A stretch of 64,000 nt of DNA from Paramesorhizobium endophyticum (GCF_014640615.1 NZ_BMHH01000012.1:62001-126000), one strand, 5' to 3'. Shown: positions 25,069-34,929, counted from the first letter of the stretch. Made by a program: numbers and translations. The notes: generated by a model not told the origin, from the sequence alone.

Positions 25069-25412
25069 CGATTACCCGCAACATTCGCACACCGATCATG
25101 CACCGCGCCGTGGAAGCCAATGGTTTCATCTTCATCGGCGGCACCATTGCCGACGACACCAGCGTCTCCATGGGCGAGCAGACCCGCAATATCCTGACCA
25201 AGATCGCCGCTTATCTGAAAGAAGCGGGCACAGATATCTCCAAGGTCGTTTCGGCGTCGATCTTCGTTACCGACCTTTCCCACAAGAAGGAAATGGATGC
25301 GGTGTGGACCGAAATCTTCGGTGAGAATCTCCCCGCCCGCGCCACCGTCGGCGTAGCGGATCTCGGCGGCGGCGCGCTCATCGAAGTTGTGGTGACGGCG
25401 CTCAAGGCGTGA
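25065..25412 (+). CDS. ridA: RidA-family imine deaminase
   Basis: 115 residues, slightly shorter than typical RidA (about 128) but recognisable (IFIGGTIADDTSVSMGEQTR, NILTKIAAYLKEAGTDIS, VSASIFVTDLSHKKEMDAVW, ARATVGVADLGGGALIEV). The arginine that binds the ligand carboxylate is seen in ARATVG. RidA hydrolyses reactive enamine/imine intermediates, which is what amine oxidases release, so its place at the end of this operon fits. It ends just before a strong hairpin. Confidence 0.9.
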   Translation: MTITRNIRTPIMHRAVEANGFIFIGGTIADDTSVSMGEQTRNILTKIAAYLKEAGTDISKVVSASIFVTDLSHKKEMDAVWTEIFGENLPARATVGVADLGGGALIEVVVTALKA

Positions 25413-25421
25413 TGATGACAG

Positions 25422-25452
25422 CAACCCCCGTTAGGACATCCAGCGGGGGTTG
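25422..25452. terminator. Bidirectional hairpin between ridA and the LacI gene
   Basis: CAACCCCCG (25422-25430) pairs with CGGGGGTTG (25444-25452) around a 13-base loop. The genes on each side converge on it (ridA plus, lacI minus), so it can terminate both. No long T-run is seen on the plus side. Confidence 0.7.
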
Positions 25453-25484
25453 GCGTAGGAATAGGCCGCTGGGAAGATATTATT

Positions 25485-26507
25485 CTATCGTCGGTCTTTG
25501 GCTCCTCCCATAGGCAAGGTGGACTGCCTGATGACGAGGCTGCACGGCAGGCGAATGATGCCGGGCGTGACCTCCTCGCCTCGTGTAAGTTGCAGCATGG
25601 CAAGGCCCGCCCGGCGTCCAAGCTCCTTCAGTTCCATGTCGATGGTGGTGAGGGGAGGGCGCGTCTGGCGGGCGATCACCTCCCAATTGTCGAAGCCAAC
25701 GACGGAGATATCGGCGGGAACCGTGATATTCCGGTCGCGCAGCGCGTCGATGACGCCGCGGGCGATCTCGTCATTGCCACAGAAGATGCCGTCCGGACGG
25801 ATGCCACGCGCGAAGGCGATGTCTATCGCTTCATGGCCCCATTCCTCGGACCATTCGCCGAACATCGGCTCCCATTCGCTGCCGCAGATTTCGCCATAGG
25901 CGGCGGCGCGCACGCGCGCGGCGAGATAATCCTTGGGGCCGGTGATGTGCAGGATGCGATTACGCCCATGGTCCTTGAGATGGTCAATGGCGAGGCGTGC
26001 GCCTTGCGCGTCGTCCGGCACGAAACTGACGCTGCGCGACGGCCCTTCGGCGAAGACATAAACCACGGGTATGGGCAGGGTGAACAGCTCCGGCGGCGGC
26101 TTCAGGTCGAGGCGCGTCGCGGTGAAAATAATGCCGTCCACCTGTTTGTCGTTGAGCGCCTGCAGATGCAGCCGCGCCAGCTGCTCGTCATTGTTTGTGG
26201 CGCATAAGAACACCGAGACGCCTTGGTCCACCAGCGCTTCCGAGACGCCCGCGCCCATCGGGAGGGTAAGGCGGCCATAAGTGTCGTTGGTCAGCATGCC
26301 GATGGTGAGGCTGCGCTTGCGTAAGAGGCTCTGCGCCAGGGCGTTGGGGCGGAAGCCGATTTCCTGCGCGATGCGGTTCACCTTCTCCCGCGTTTCGGCA
26401 TTGACGCGGCCAACGCCGTTGAGCGCGTTCGAGGCGGTCGAAAGGCTTACGCCCGCGGCCTTGGCGACGTCTCTGAGCGTCCGTTTGCGGTGGAAAATCG
26501 GCTTCAT
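25485..26507 (-). CDS. LacI-family regulator
   Basis: 340 residues from MKPIFHRKRTLRDVAKAAGV; the frame is open to 26690 but the extra residues do not match the family. The helix-turn-helix and hinge are TLRDVAKAAGVSLSTASNAL and NALAQSLLRKRS; a sugar-binding periplasmic-type core follows (SVVGFDNWEVIARQTRPPLT). It is divergent from the sugar ABC importer, with a palindromic operator between. It probably represses that operon in the absence of an arabinose-related sugar. Confidence 0.92.
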   Translation of the reverse strand: MKPIFHRKRTLRDVAKAAGVSLSTASNALNGVGRVNAETREKVNRIAQEIGFRPNALAQSLLRKRSLTIGMLTNDTYGRLTLPMGAGVSEALVDQGVSVFLCATNNDEQLARLHLQALNDKQVDGIIFTATRLDLKPPPELFTLPIPVVYVFAEGPSRSVSFVPDDAQGARLAIDHLKDHGRNRILHITGPKDYLAARVRAAAYGEICGSEWEPMFGEWSEEWGHEAIDIAFARGIRPDGIFCGNDEIARGVIDALRDRNITVPADISVVGFDNWEVIARQTRPPLTTIDMELKELGRRAGLAMLQLTRGEEVTPGIIRLPCSLVIRQSTLPMGGAKDRR

Positions 26508-26526
26508 GAGTTTATCCAAAATCCGT

Positions 26527-26544
26527 TGCAAAAAGCATTTATCA
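26527..26544. promoter_or_regulatory. Second, weaker LacI-type half operator
   Basis: TGCAAAAAGCATTTATCA repeats the left arm TGCAAAAA of the operator at 26559-26576 and matches 5 of 8 bases of the right arm. The two lie 32 bases apart centre to centre, about three DNA turns. Confidence 0.45.
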
Positions 26545-26558
26545 AAGACAATCAGCGT

Positions 26559-26576
26559 TGCAAAAAGGTTTTTGCA
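26559..26576. promoter_or_regulatory. Palindromic operator TGCAAAAAGGTTTTTGCA
   Basis: Arms TGCAAAAA and TTTTTGCA are perfect inverted repeats around GG. The spacing and even-symmetric form are typical of LacI-family operators. It is 52 bases from the lacI start and about 100 bases from the sugar-binding-protein start. Confidence 0.7.
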
Positions 26577-26677
26577 CGTATGAGCGCACAAATTATCGAC
26601 AGCCGAAAAAATCTGAAATAGCGTTTCCATCGGCCCCACCGGGAGAGAGGGGGGCGACAAACGAAAAGGGGAATGCG

Positions 26678-27928
26678 ATGAGAAAATCATTCAATCGCTA
26701 TGGCCTGGCGGCGCTCATGCTCGCCGCGTCCGTTTCCATGGCCCATGCGGAGGAGGCGACGCTGTGGGTGCGCACCTCATCGGGCGCGGTTTTGCAGGGG
26801 TTGGCGGATCAGTATAACGCCAAGCATAAGGACAAGATCACCGTTACGCAGATCACCGCGGAGCAGATGGTGCCGAAGCTGGGCGCGGCGATTGCCGGCG
26901 GCTCGCCCCCGGATGGCGCGGTGTTGGACCTGATCTATCTGCCGACGTTCGCAGCCAATGACGCGCTTGAGGACATCACCGATTTCGTCAAAGGATTGCC
27001 TTATGCGGGTGCTCTGAGCCCCTCCCATATGCGGCTCGCCACCTATGAGGATAAAATCTACGCCGTTCCGGCACTCCCTGACGCCTCGATCATCGCCTAT
27101 AACACCGACCTCTTCGAAAAGGCGGGGCTCGATCCGAACAAGGCGCCGGCCTCGCTCGATGAAATCGCTGAAGATGCCAAGAAAATCCGCGCGCTGGGGC
27201 CGGATACCTACGGCTTCTATTTTGTCGCCAATTCCGGAAGCTGGCTGATCTATGATTTTCTGCCGCATATCTGGGCGGCGGGCGCCGATGTGCTGACCGA
27301 GGACGGCCGTGAGGCCACCGTCGATACCCCGGCGATGCGCGAAACCATCGCCGCCTATCGCGACATGTGGAAGGCCGGCGCGATCCATCCCACCTCGCGC
27401 TCCGGCAACGGCAACAATGCCGTCGAGGCGTTCGCCTCGGGCAAAGTCGGCGTGCTCATGACCGGCTCCTACATCGTCAATCTGCTGACATCAAAATACC
27501 CTGATGTGAAGTTCAACGTCGCGCCGATCCCCGGGCCGAAGGGCGGGGAATCGAGCTTTGCCGGCGGGGACTCGCTCGCGCTGATCAGAGGCATCAGCGA
27601 GGAAAAGAAGAAGATCCTGCTCGATTTCGTGAATTTCTACATGCAGCCCGAGCAGCAGGTGTTCATCACCAAGGAAGCCGGAATGCCGCCGCGTACGGAC
27701 CTTGCCGGTGAGGCTTATGCCCAGTTCGACAAGCGCAACCTCGTCGCCTACGACGTGCTGGCCAAGGCGCGCACGCCCTATACCTTCTCGTCGGACGAAC
27801 TGTTCGTCAGCCGCACCGGGCCGTTCCTGAATCTTATTCAGGGGGCCGTGTTCGGGGATGACGTGGATGGGGCGATAAGCAAGGCGCAGGACGAGTTCAC
27901 GAAGATATTGGAGCGGACGAATCCGTAG
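26678..27928 (+). CDS. ABC sugar-binding protein (family 1)
   Basis: 416 residues from MRKSFNRYGLAALMLAASVS, with AAAGGGGAA upstream and a signal peptide ending MAHA|EE. The mature part has the sugar-binding family 1 pattern: VLDLIYLPTFAANDALEDIT, YAVPALPDASIIAYNTDLFE, GKVGVLMTGSYIVN and EAGMPPRTDL. It captures a sugar or oligosaccharide in the periplasm for the MalF/MalG-like permeases. The GH127 enzyme encoded downstream suggests an arabinofuranoside ligand. Confidence 0.93.
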   Translation: MRKSFNRYGLAALMLAASVSMAHAEEATLWVRTSSGAVLQGLADQYNAKHKDKITVTQITAEQMVPKLGAAIAGGSPPDGAVLDLIYLPTFAANDALEDITDFVKGLPYAGALSPSHMRLATYEDKIYAVPALPDASIIAYNTDLFEKAGLDPNKAPASLDEIAEDAKKIRALGPDTYGFYFVANSGSWLIYDFLPHIWAAGADVLTEDGREATVDTPAMRETIAAYRDMWKAGAIHPTSRSGNGNNAVEAFASGKVGVLMTGSYIVNLLTSKYPDVKFNVAPIPGPKGGESSFAGGDSLALIRGISEEKKKILLDFVNFYMQPEQQVFITKEAGMPPRTDLAGEAYAQFDKRNLVAYDVLAKARTPYTFSSDELFVSRTGPFLNLIQGAVFGDDVDGAISKAQDEFTKILERTNP

Positions 27929-27955
27929 GTGGCTGCTGATGATTTCAGTGCCCAG

Positions 27956-28126
27956 CGCCCTCGTGGTTCGAGGCTTCGTTCCGCTTCGCTGCACTACGCA
28001 CCTCACCATGAGGGCTACTGGACCCCGCCCTCGTCATTCAAACCTCAGGTCCACTGGAGCGGCGGTGCCCCTTCACCCTCATCCTGAGGTGCTCGCGAAG
28101 CGAGCCTCGAAGGGCGAGGGTGAAGG
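27956..28126. repeat. Intergenic repeat family B, copy 2
   Basis: A mosaic palindrome sharing GCCCTCG..TTCGAGGCTTCGTTC and GAGCCTCGAA...GGGTGAAGG with 15793-15964; the middle differs. It lies between the binding-protein gene and the first permease, and fills nearly all of the gap 27929-28162. Confidence 0.85.
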
Positions 28127-28162
28127 CTGCGCTGACATATTTCAAAAGAAGGAACCCCACCC

Positions 28163-29059
28163 TTGGCCTCCCCACCCAAAACCGATGAACCCCACGGCTG
28201 GCTGGGGCTGGCGTTCATCGCGCCGAGCATGGTGTTCATATCAGGACTGTTCGTCATCCCACTGGCGATGACCCTCTGGATGAGCTTTTATCACTGGCCG
28301 CTTCTGGGCCGGAAGAAGTTCATCGGCCTTGAAAACTATGCCGAATTGCTGGGCGATGCGCAGCTCTGGCATTCGCTGGGTTTCACACTGCTTTATACCG
28401 TGCTGGTGACGGCGGCGATCCTGGCAGTGGCCTTTCCGCTGGCGCTGCTGGCGGACCGGCCGCTCAAAAGTGCCGGTTTCTTCCGCACCATCTATTTCAT
28501 GCCTGTTGTGATCGGTTTCGGTGCGGCTTCCACCCTCTGGATGTGGCTGCTCAACCCGGATAGCGGCGTTTTCTCCCGTCTGCTCCTGAGTCTCGGGCTT
28601 GTCGATGCCGCGCCGCGTCCGCTCGAAAGCTTTTGGCCGGCGCTCGCCGTCATCATCCTGATGGTGGTGTGGAAGACCGCCGGCTTCACCATGGTTATCT
28701 TGCTCACCGGCCTGCAAAGCATTCCGCAGGATATCATCGAGGCGGCGAAGATCGACGGGGCAGGGGTGTTCAGCCGGTTCCGCCGCGTCACGCTGCCCTT
28801 GATGCGCAATTCACTGCTGCTGGCGCTGGTGCTCAACATTACTTCATCGATGCTGGCCTTCGACCAGTTCTTCATCATCACGCAGGGCGGGCCGGAGAAC
28901 AGCACCATCTCGGCGGTGTTCTCGATCTATCTGGCGTCCTTCTCGTCCTACCGCCTCGGCTATGGCTCGGCGCTTTCCTTCGCCCTGCTCGTCGTGCTGG
29001 TCGCCATCAGTTCGATCCAGCTGAGCTTCATGCGCGAACGCCCGGAGGATGGCCGATGA
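28163..29059 (+). CDS. ABC sugar permease, MalF-like
   Basis: 298 residues, starting at TTG with GAAGGAAC upstream. Six membrane helices are predicted; the EAA-type loop is DIIEAAKIDGAGVFSRFRRV (around residues 191-210). It starts MASPPKTDEPHGWLGLAFIA, then FIAPSMVFISGLFVIPLAMT. It is coupled to the MalG-like gene by ATGA. Confidence 0.92.
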   Translation: MASPPKTDEPHGWLGLAFIAPSMVFISGLFVIPLAMTLWMSFYHWPLLGRKKFIGLENYAELLGDAQLWHSLGFTLLYTVLVTAAILAVAFPLALLADRPLKSAGFFRTIYFMPVVIGFGAASTLWMWLLNPDSGVFSRLLLSLGLVDAAPRPLESFWPALAVIILMVVWKTAGFTMVILLTGLQSIPQDIIEAAKIDGAGVFSRFRRVTLPLMRNSLLLALVLNITSSMLAFDQFFIITQGGPENSTISAVFSIYLASFSSYRLGYGSALSFALLVVLVAISSIQLSFMRERPEDGR

Positions 29060-29910
29060 TCCGCTCCAATACTCCCGCGAATGAGCGGCTCGGCCATATC
29101 GCTTTCCTGCTGGTGTCGCTGCTTCTTGCCGTCTTTTTCCTGATGCCGATCGTCTGGTCGGTGGCCAATTCCTTCAAGCCAGCGGCAGAAGCGCTGTCCA
29201 ATCCGGTGGCGCTGTTCTCCAAGGCGTTTTCGCTGGAGAATTACCGGCGGCTGGAGGATGTCGGCGCGGGCTGGTATGTCTATGCCGGAAATTCGGTGCT
29301 GATCGCGCTCGGCACCATCGGGCTGACCGTGCTCATAGCGGTGCCGGCGGGCTATGGCTTCTCGAAATTCCGCTTTCCCGGACAGTCGCTGATCTTCGTC
29401 ATCGTGATGGCGACGATGATGATCCCGTTCCAGTCGATCCTGACGCCGCTGTTCCTGATCCTGAAATTCCTCGGGCTGCAGAACAATCTCTTCGGGCTGG
29501 TGCTGGTCTACACCACCTTCCAGCTGCCGTTCTCCATCTTCATGATGCGCAATGCCTTCGACGCCATTCCCGGCGCGCTGATCGAGGCGGCACGGATCGA
29601 CGGCGCGTCGCAATGGACGCTGATGCGCCGCATCATGATGCCGCTGGCGCTGCCGGGCGTGGCGACCGTGGCCATGTTCGCCTTCCTGAATTCCTGGAAC
29701 GAGTTCCTCGCGGCGCTGATCTTCCTCTCGGACCAGAACAAGTTCACACTGCCGATCATGCTCGTCAATGTCTCCTCCGGCATCTACGGCATCATCGATT
29801 GGGGCGCGCTGCAGGCCGGCATTACCGTCACCATGGTGCCCTGCATCCTCACCTTCCTCATGCTTCAACGCTACTACGTGCGCGGCCTGACTGCCGGCGC
29901 GGTGAAATAA
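29056..29910 (+). CDS. ABC sugar permease, MalG-like
   Basis: 284 residues from MIRSNTPANERLGHIAFLLV. A longer open frame upstream is only a shadow of the MalF-like gene. Six membrane helices are predicted and the EAA-type loop GALIEAARIDGASQWTLMRR is present. Its start overlaps the previous stop, and it ends 10 bases before the glycosidase gene. Confidence 0.92.
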   Translation: MIRSNTPANERLGHIAFLLVSLLLAVFFLMPIVWSVANSFKPAAEALSNPVALFSKAFSLENYRRLEDVGAGWYVYAGNSVLIALGTIGLTVLIAVPAGYGFSKFRFPGQSLIFVIVMATMMIPFQSILTPLFLILKFLGLQNNLFGLVLVYTTFQLPFSIFMMRNAFDAIPGALIEAARIDGASQWTLMRRIMMPLALPGVATVAMFAFLNSWNEFLAALIFLSDQNKFTLPIMLVNVSSGIYGIIDWGALQAGITVTMVPCILTFLMLQRYYVRGLTAGAVK

Positions 29911-29920
29911 CGGAGTTCCC

Positions 29921-31861
29921 ATGCATTCGTCGTTGAAAAAGGCCCCCGCCGGTCAGCCGCGCCATTTCTCGCGCTTCGTGCCGGTCGATCATAGCAAGGT
30001 TTCCTTCGATTCCGGCTTCTGGAAGAGCTGGTCCGAGACCGTGCGTGACGTGACCATTCCCACCCAGCATCAGCGGCTGGAGGAGGAGGGCTTTCTGGAG
30101 GTGCTCGATTTCGACAAGCCCGCCGGTCCGCTGGTGCGGCCCATCCAGCCGAGCGGGCTTTCGATGCAGCATTTCTTCGATTCCGATTTCGGCAAATGGA
30201 TCGAGGCGGCGAGCTATACTCTGAAGAACCACCCCAACCCGGATATCGAAGCCAGGATCGACGCCATTGTCGAGAAGCTCGAACGGGGGCAGATGGCGGA
30301 TGGCTATTTGAACAGCTGGTTCATCCGCCGCGAGCCGGAGAAGCGCTGGACCAATCTACGCGACCTCCACGAGATGTATTCAATGGGCCATCTGCTGGAG
30401 GGCGCTGTTGCTTATTTCGAGGCGACCGGCAAGCGTCGCTTCCTTGACGTGATGATCCGTGCCGTCGATCATATCATCGACACCTTCGGCACCGAGCCGG
30501 GCAAGCTGCGCGGCTATGATGCGCATGAGGAAATCGAACTGGCGCTGGTCAAGCTCTACCGCGTCACCGGCGATATCAGGCACCTGAAGCTCGCCACCTA
30601 TTTCATCGACGAGCGCGGGCAGATGCCTTCCTATTACGATGAGGAGGCGCGGCGGCGCGGCGAGGATCCCGCCGATTATGTCTACCAGACCTATGCCTAT
30701 AGCCAGGCGCACATGCCGGTGCGCGAGCAGACTCAGGTGGTCGGCCATGCGGTGCGCGCCATGTACCTCTTCTCGGCCGTGGCGGATCTGGCCTATGAGA
30801 ATGACGATCCGAGCCTGAAGGCCGCCTGCGACCGGCTGTTCGGCAATCTCACCGGGCGGCAGTTGTATGTCACCGGAGGCCTCGGGCCATCCGCATCGAA
30901 CGAGGGCTTCACCCGCGAATACGACCTGCCGAACCAGACGGCCTATGCGGAAACCTGCGCCGCCGTGGCGCTTGGCTTCTGGAGCCATCGCATGGCGCAG
31001 ATCGACCTCGATGGCAAGTTCACCGATGCGCTGGAAACGGTGCTCTATAATGGGGCGCTGTCGGGCATCTCGCGCGATGGCGAGCATTATTTCTACGAGA
31101 ATGTGCTGGAGAGCCATGGGCAGAACCGGCGCTGGAAATGGCACTACTGCCCCTGCTGCCCGACCAATATCGCCCGCTTCATCACCTCGCTCGGGCAATA
31201 TTTCTACTCGGTGAAGGGTGACGAGATTGCCGTGCATCTCTATGGCGCCAATGGCGCGGAGCTTGAGGCGAACGGTCATTTCCTGCGGCTGCGGCAGGAG
31301 ACGGCCTATCCCTGGGATGGTGATGTGCGGCTTGCCGTGGGCCTCGCTGCCCCCACCATGCTCACCTTCCGCCTGCGCATTCCCGGCTGGTGCGAGGCGG
31401 CGCGGATTTTCGTCAATGGCGAGGAAATCGCCGCGGCGGTCGAAAAGGGCTATGCGGCCATCACGCGCGAATGGCGGGACGGCGATGAAATCCGCCTTGC
31501 GTTCGCCATGCCGGTGGAGCGGCTTTATGCGCACCCGGCGGTGGGCGAGGACGCGCACCGCGTCGCCTTCAAGCGCGGGCCGATGGTCTATTGCGTCGAG
31601 GAAACCGATATCGGCACCGAGCCGCAGCGTCTGCGCATTCCCCGCGATGCGGCGCTGGAACCACGTTTCGATGATGGCCTGCTCGGTGGGGCCGTTGTGC
31701 TGGAGGGTGAGGCGCTCGAAGCCGATGCGAGCGGCTGGGAGGGAACGCTCTACCGCAAGGCGCCCCCCGCACTGAAACCAAGGCCGATCAAGGCCATTCC
31801 CTACCACCTTTGGGCCAATCGCGACGCGGGCGCGATGCAGGTCTGGCTGACGGAGGAATAG
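29921..31861 (+). CDS. Beta-L-arabinofuranosidase, GH127 (DUF1680) family
   Basis: 646 residues. GH127 enzymes are intracellular, zinc-dependent, retaining beta-L-arabinofuranosidases that use a cysteine nucleophile. The residues corresponding to the known active site are all present: Glu328 ([10 protein letters not shown]) as likely acid/base, Glu344-x-Cys346 (YAETC) and Cys412-Cys413 (YCPCCP) as zinc ligands, with Cys412 as likely nucleophile. The N-terminal (alpha/alpha) barrel covers about residues 20-430 and beta-sandwich domains follow. No signal peptide is visible, so it acts on imported oligosaccharides in the cytosol. It is encoded inside the sugar ABC operon, between permease and ATPase genes. 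Confidence 0.9.
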   Translation: MHSSLKKAPAGQPRHFSRFVPVDHSKVSFDSGFWKSWSETVRDVTIPTQHQRLEEEGFLEVLDFDKPAGPLVRPIQPSGLSMQHFFDSDFGKWIEAASYTLKNHPNPDIEARIDAIVEKLERGQMADGYLNSWFIRREPEKRWTNLRDLHEMYSMGHLLEGAVAYFEATGKRRFLDVMIRAVDHIIDTFGTEPGKLRGYDAHEEIELALVKLYRVTGDIRHLKLATYFIDERGQMPSYYDEEARRRGEDPADYVYQTYAYSQAHMPVREQTQVVGHAVRAMYLFSAVADLAYENDDPSLKAACDRLFGNLTGRQLYVTGGLGPSASNEGFTREYDLPNQTAYAETCAAVALGFWSHRMAQIDLDGKFTDALETVLYNGALSGISRDGEHYFYENVLESHGQNRRWKWHYCPCCPTNIARFITSLGQYFYSVKGDEIAVHLYGANGAELEANGHFLRLRQETAYPWDGDVRLAVGLAAPTMLTFRLRIPGWCEAARIFVNGEEIAAAVEKGYAAITREWRDGDEIRLAFAMPVERLYAHPAVGEDAHRVAFKRGPMVYCVEETDIGTEPQRLRIPRDAALEPRFDDGLLGGAVVLEGEALEADASGWEGTLYRKAPPALKPRPIKAIPYHLWANRDAGAMQVWLTEE

Positions 31862-31863
31862 CG

Positions 31864-32979
31864 ATGGCGACGCTGCAATTGCGAAACGTCACCAAATCCT
31901 ACGGTGTCTATGAAGCGGTGCGCGGCATCAGTCTCGACATCAAGGACAAGGAATTCGTCGTCTTCGTCGGGCCGTCCGGCTGCGGCAAATCGACGACGCT
32001 GCGGATGATCGCCGGCCTCGAGCACATCTCAGGCGGGGAGATCGTCATCGGCGACCAGGTGGTGAACCGGCTCGGACCGGGCAAACGCGACATTGCGATG
32101 GTGTTCCAGAACTATGCGCTCTATCCGCATATGACGGTGCGCGAAAACATCGCCTTCTGCCTGGAGCAGCAGAAGCTGGCGAAGCCGGAAATCGAAAAGC
32201 GCGTCGCCTCGGCGGCGGAAACGCTTGGTATCACCGAATTGCTCGACCGGCGTCCGGGCCAGCTGTCCGGCGGCCAGCGCCAGCGCGTCGCCATGGGCCG
32301 CGCCATCGTCCGCAACCCGAAAGTGTTCCTGTTCGATGAGCCGCTGTCCAACCTCGACGCCAAGCTGCGCGTCAGGATGCGCACCGAGATCAAGCGCCTG
32401 CACCAGATGCTACCGACAACCACGGTCTATGTGACGCACGATCAGGTGGAAGCCATGACCATGGCCGACCGGGTGGTGGTGATGAACCAGGGGATCGTCG
32501 AGCAGATGGGCGAGCCGCAGGAACTCTACCTCCACCCAAGGAACAAATTCGTCGCCGGTTTCATCGGCTCACCGTCGATGAATTTCCTTCCCGCCCGGCT
32601 GGAGGCAGAGGGCGATGCGCTTTTCGTGGTGCTGGAAAATAGCGTGCGCCTCGCCGTGCCACCCGCAAAGGCAGCGGCCTACCACTCCCATGCGGGCAAG
32701 GAAATCATCTTCGGCATCCGCCCCGAGGCGATTTCCGCCCGGCAGGATCGTCCGGGCTGGGAGCCGTTCGATGCAACAGCGGATCTGGTGGAGCCACTCG
32801 GCGCGACGACGATGGTCTATTTCAATGTCGGCAAGACGGCGATCTGCGCCAGCATCGATCCAGAAACGGCACCGAAGGCAGGCGCAATCGTGCCGCTATC
32901 GATTAACATGAACCAGATGCATCTTTTTGACAAGGAGAGCGAGCTCCGCGTCGAAGAACAGGCGCTTCAATCTTCGTAA
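31864..32979 (+). CDS. ABC sugar ATPase, UgpC/MsmX type
   Basis: 371 residues from [20 protein letters not shown]. Walker A is GPSGCGKST (about 36-44), the signature is QLSGGQRQR, Walker B region [20 protein letters not shown] and [14 protein letters not shown] follow. The C-terminal regulatory/TOBE domain is complete. It is the energy subunit of the MalFG-like importer and closes the arabinoside operon. It starts two bases after the glycosidase stop. Confidence 0.94.
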   Translation: MATLQLRNVTKSYGVYEAVRGISLDIKDKEFVVFVGPSGCGKSTTLRMIAGLEHISGGEIVIGDQVVNRLGPGKRDIAMVFQNYALYPHMTVRENIAFCLEQQKLAKPEIEKRVASAAETLGITELLDRRPGQLSGGQRQRVAMGRAIVRNPKVFLFDEPLSNLDAKLRVRMRTEIKRLHQMLPTTTVYVTHDQVEAMTMADRVVVMNQGIVEQMGEPQELYLHPRNKFVAGFIGSPSMNFLPARLEAEGDALFVVLENSVRLAVPPAKAAAYHSHAGKEIIFGIRPEAISARQDRPGWEPFDATADLVEPLGATTMVYFNVGKTAICASIDPETAPKAGAIVPLSINMNQMHLFDKESELRVEEQALQSS

Positions 32980-33052
32980 GTCAGTGCGAGACGATGGCGT
33001 CGGCCGTAGCCGGTACCGTGCAATACGGTGCGTGAATTATCTTGTGCGCAAT

Positions 33053-33062
33053 TTGTCGACAA
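33053..33062. promoter_or_regulatory. Palindrome TTGTCGACAA in the peptide-transporter promoter region
   Basis: A perfect 10-base palindrome, followed by TTGACA (33068-33073), which resembles a -35 element. No good -10 is found at the usual spacing, so a promoter here is only suggested. It lies about 100 bases upstream of the oligopeptide-binding-protein start. Confidence 0.3.
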
Positions 33063-33160
33063 GACTGTTGACATGCGGACCAGCATAAACAAAACTCCTG
33101 CACGCGGCGTCCTGAGCGTCAGCCAATAATCATCTCGATCAATAAACAGAGGGAACTTTC

Positions 33161-34900
33161 ATGAGCGTTCGTCGAACGAGAATGACATTGCGTCTCGCCG
33201 CCGCCCTTGCGGCGATTTCTCCAACCCATGCCCTGGCGGACGAGCCGCAACCGGGCGGGACCTTGAAAATCGTCGGCACGGCCGACCTCGATCATTTCGA
33301 TCCGACATCCGGTGCGCTGGTGACGACCAACAACTTCCTGCGCGCGGTCAGCCGTCAGTTGATCAGCTATGAGGCCTCGACGGATAGCAAGGTCCAGATC
33401 GAGCCGAAAGGCGACCTGGCGGCGGAAGTGCCGCAGCCTACCGACAATGGCCTGACTTATACCTTCACGCTACGTGACGGCATCGCCTGGAACGCGCCGT
33501 CCGGCCCGCGCGGCATCACGGCGCAGGATTTCGAGCGCGGTGTGAAGCGCATGTGCAACCCCGCGCTCGGCTCCGCCGCGCTCACCTATTTCGTCGATCT
33601 CATCAAGGGAATGCGCGCCTTCTGCGACGGCTTTGCCAAGGTCGAGCCCACGGTTCCGACGATGAAAGCCTATCTCGAGGGTAATGATATTTCGGGCATC
33701 GAGACGCCCGACGACAAGACGATCGTCATTCGCCTGACCGAACCGGCGGGCGATTTTGTATACATGCTATCGCTGGCAACAGCAGCGCCCGCGCCGGTCG
33801 AGGTTCTGGATTATATGCCTGACGGGCCGGATTACCGCTCCAACTTCATCGCCAGTGGTCCTTACACAGTCGACAACTACGTGCCGGACAGCCAGCTTTC
33901 GCTCAAGCGCAATCCGGCCTGGGTGCCGGAGTCCGATCCGCTGCGCAAGGCCTATGTCGACGAGATCGAGATCACCTTCGGCATTCAGCCCGATGCCGCC
34001 ATCCAGCAATTGCAGGCGGGCGATGGCGACATGACTTACGACATCATCATACCTTCCGCCACGCTCTCCATGCTGACGAGCGCGGGGGATGAAAAGCTGA
34101 TGACCATGTCGGTGGGCCGCACCTCCTTCATCTTCATCAACACGGTTTCCAACAACAATAATGGCGCACTCAAGGATCTGCGCGTCCGGCAGGCCTTCCA
34201 ATATGCCATCGACAAGGCAGCCATCGTCCAGCAATGGGGCGGCCCCGATGTCGCGCAGCCGCAGAACGGCATCTTCGGCCCCGGCGTGCTCGGCTTCCAC
34301 GCATTCGACCTCTATCCGTCCGAGGGTTCGAAAGGCGATCCGGAAAAGGCCAAGGCGTTGCTGGCGGAGGCCGGGTTTCCCAACGGCATCAAGCTGAAAA
34401 TGCCGTATCGCAACCAGAATGCCGAACCTGCGATTGCCCAGACAATCCAGGCGAGCCTGAAGCGCGCGGGGATCGAGATCGAGCTGATCCCGGTCACGCC
34501 TGCGGACTATTATTCGAAGTTCATGACCAATCCGCTCAACACCAAGGAAGGCAATTGGGACATCGCCCCGGTCGGCTGGTCGCCTGACTGGGTCGGGGGC
34601 GCGGCTCGCTCGGTGTTCCAGCCGCAATTCACATATAACGGCACGCACCAGACCTATAATTACACCGACTACAACAATCCCGAAGCCAACAAGCTCGCCG
34701 CGCAGGCCATCAACGCCACCACCCCGGAGGAGGCGGGGAAGCTCTGGGCTCAGGTCGATGAACTGGTGATGAAGGATGCGCCGGTCGTGCCCTACATCTC
34801 GGAAAAGGTGGTGCTCTATCACGGCGAGGCGGTGCAGAATTTTCAGCCCTATGCGCTGGGGGCGCAGGGGGATTGGACCAATGTGTGGCTGGAACGTTGA
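33161..34900 (+). CDS. Oligopeptide ABC binding protein (SBP family 5)
   Basis: 579 residues. A signal peptide ends near residue 27 (HALA|DE). The mature part has the DppA/OppA pattern: EPQPGGTLKIVGTADLDHFD, RDGIAWNAPSGPRGITAQDF, SGPYTVDNYVPDSQLSLKRN and GFPNGIKLKMPYRNQ. It binds peptides or related compounds in the periplasm for the DppBC-like permeases. AGAGGGAA lies upstream of the ATG. The next gene follows after repeat C, as in the amine ABC operon. Confidence 0.92.
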   Translation: MSVRRTRMTLRLAAALAAISPTHALADEPQPGGTLKIVGTADLDHFDPTSGALVTTNNFLRAVSRQLISYEASTDSKVQIEPKGDLAAEVPQPTDNGLTYTFTLRDGIAWNAPSGPRGITAQDFERGVKRMCNPALGSAALTYFVDLIKGMRAFCDGFAKVEPTVPTMKAYLEGNDISGIETPDDKTIVIRLTEPAGDFVYMLSLATAAPAPVEVLDYMPDGPDYRSNFIASGPYTVDNYVPDSQLSLKRNPAWVPESDPLRKAYVDEIEITFGIQPDAAIQQLQAGDGDMTYDIIIPSATLSMLTSAGDEKLMTMSVGRTSFIFINTVSNNNNGALKDLRVRQAFQYAIDKAAIVQQWGGPDVAQPQNGIFGPGVLGFHAFDLYPSEGSKGDPEKAKALLAEAGFPNGIKLKMPYRNQNAEPAIAQTIQASLKRAGIEIELIPVTPADYYSKFMTNPLNTKEGNWDIAPVGWSPDWVGGAARSVFQPQFTYNGTHQTYNYTDYNNPEANKLAAQAINATTPEEAGKLWAQVDELVMKDAPVVPYISEKVVLYHGEAVQNFQPYALGAQGDWTNVWLER

Positions 34901-34929
34901 AATAAGCGGATAGATGGAAGCGCCGCTCA

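Noticed and set aside
30380-31807. 475-codon minus-strand frame
   Set aside because: Antisense shadow of the GH127 gene, whose active-site motifs are intact on the plus strand.
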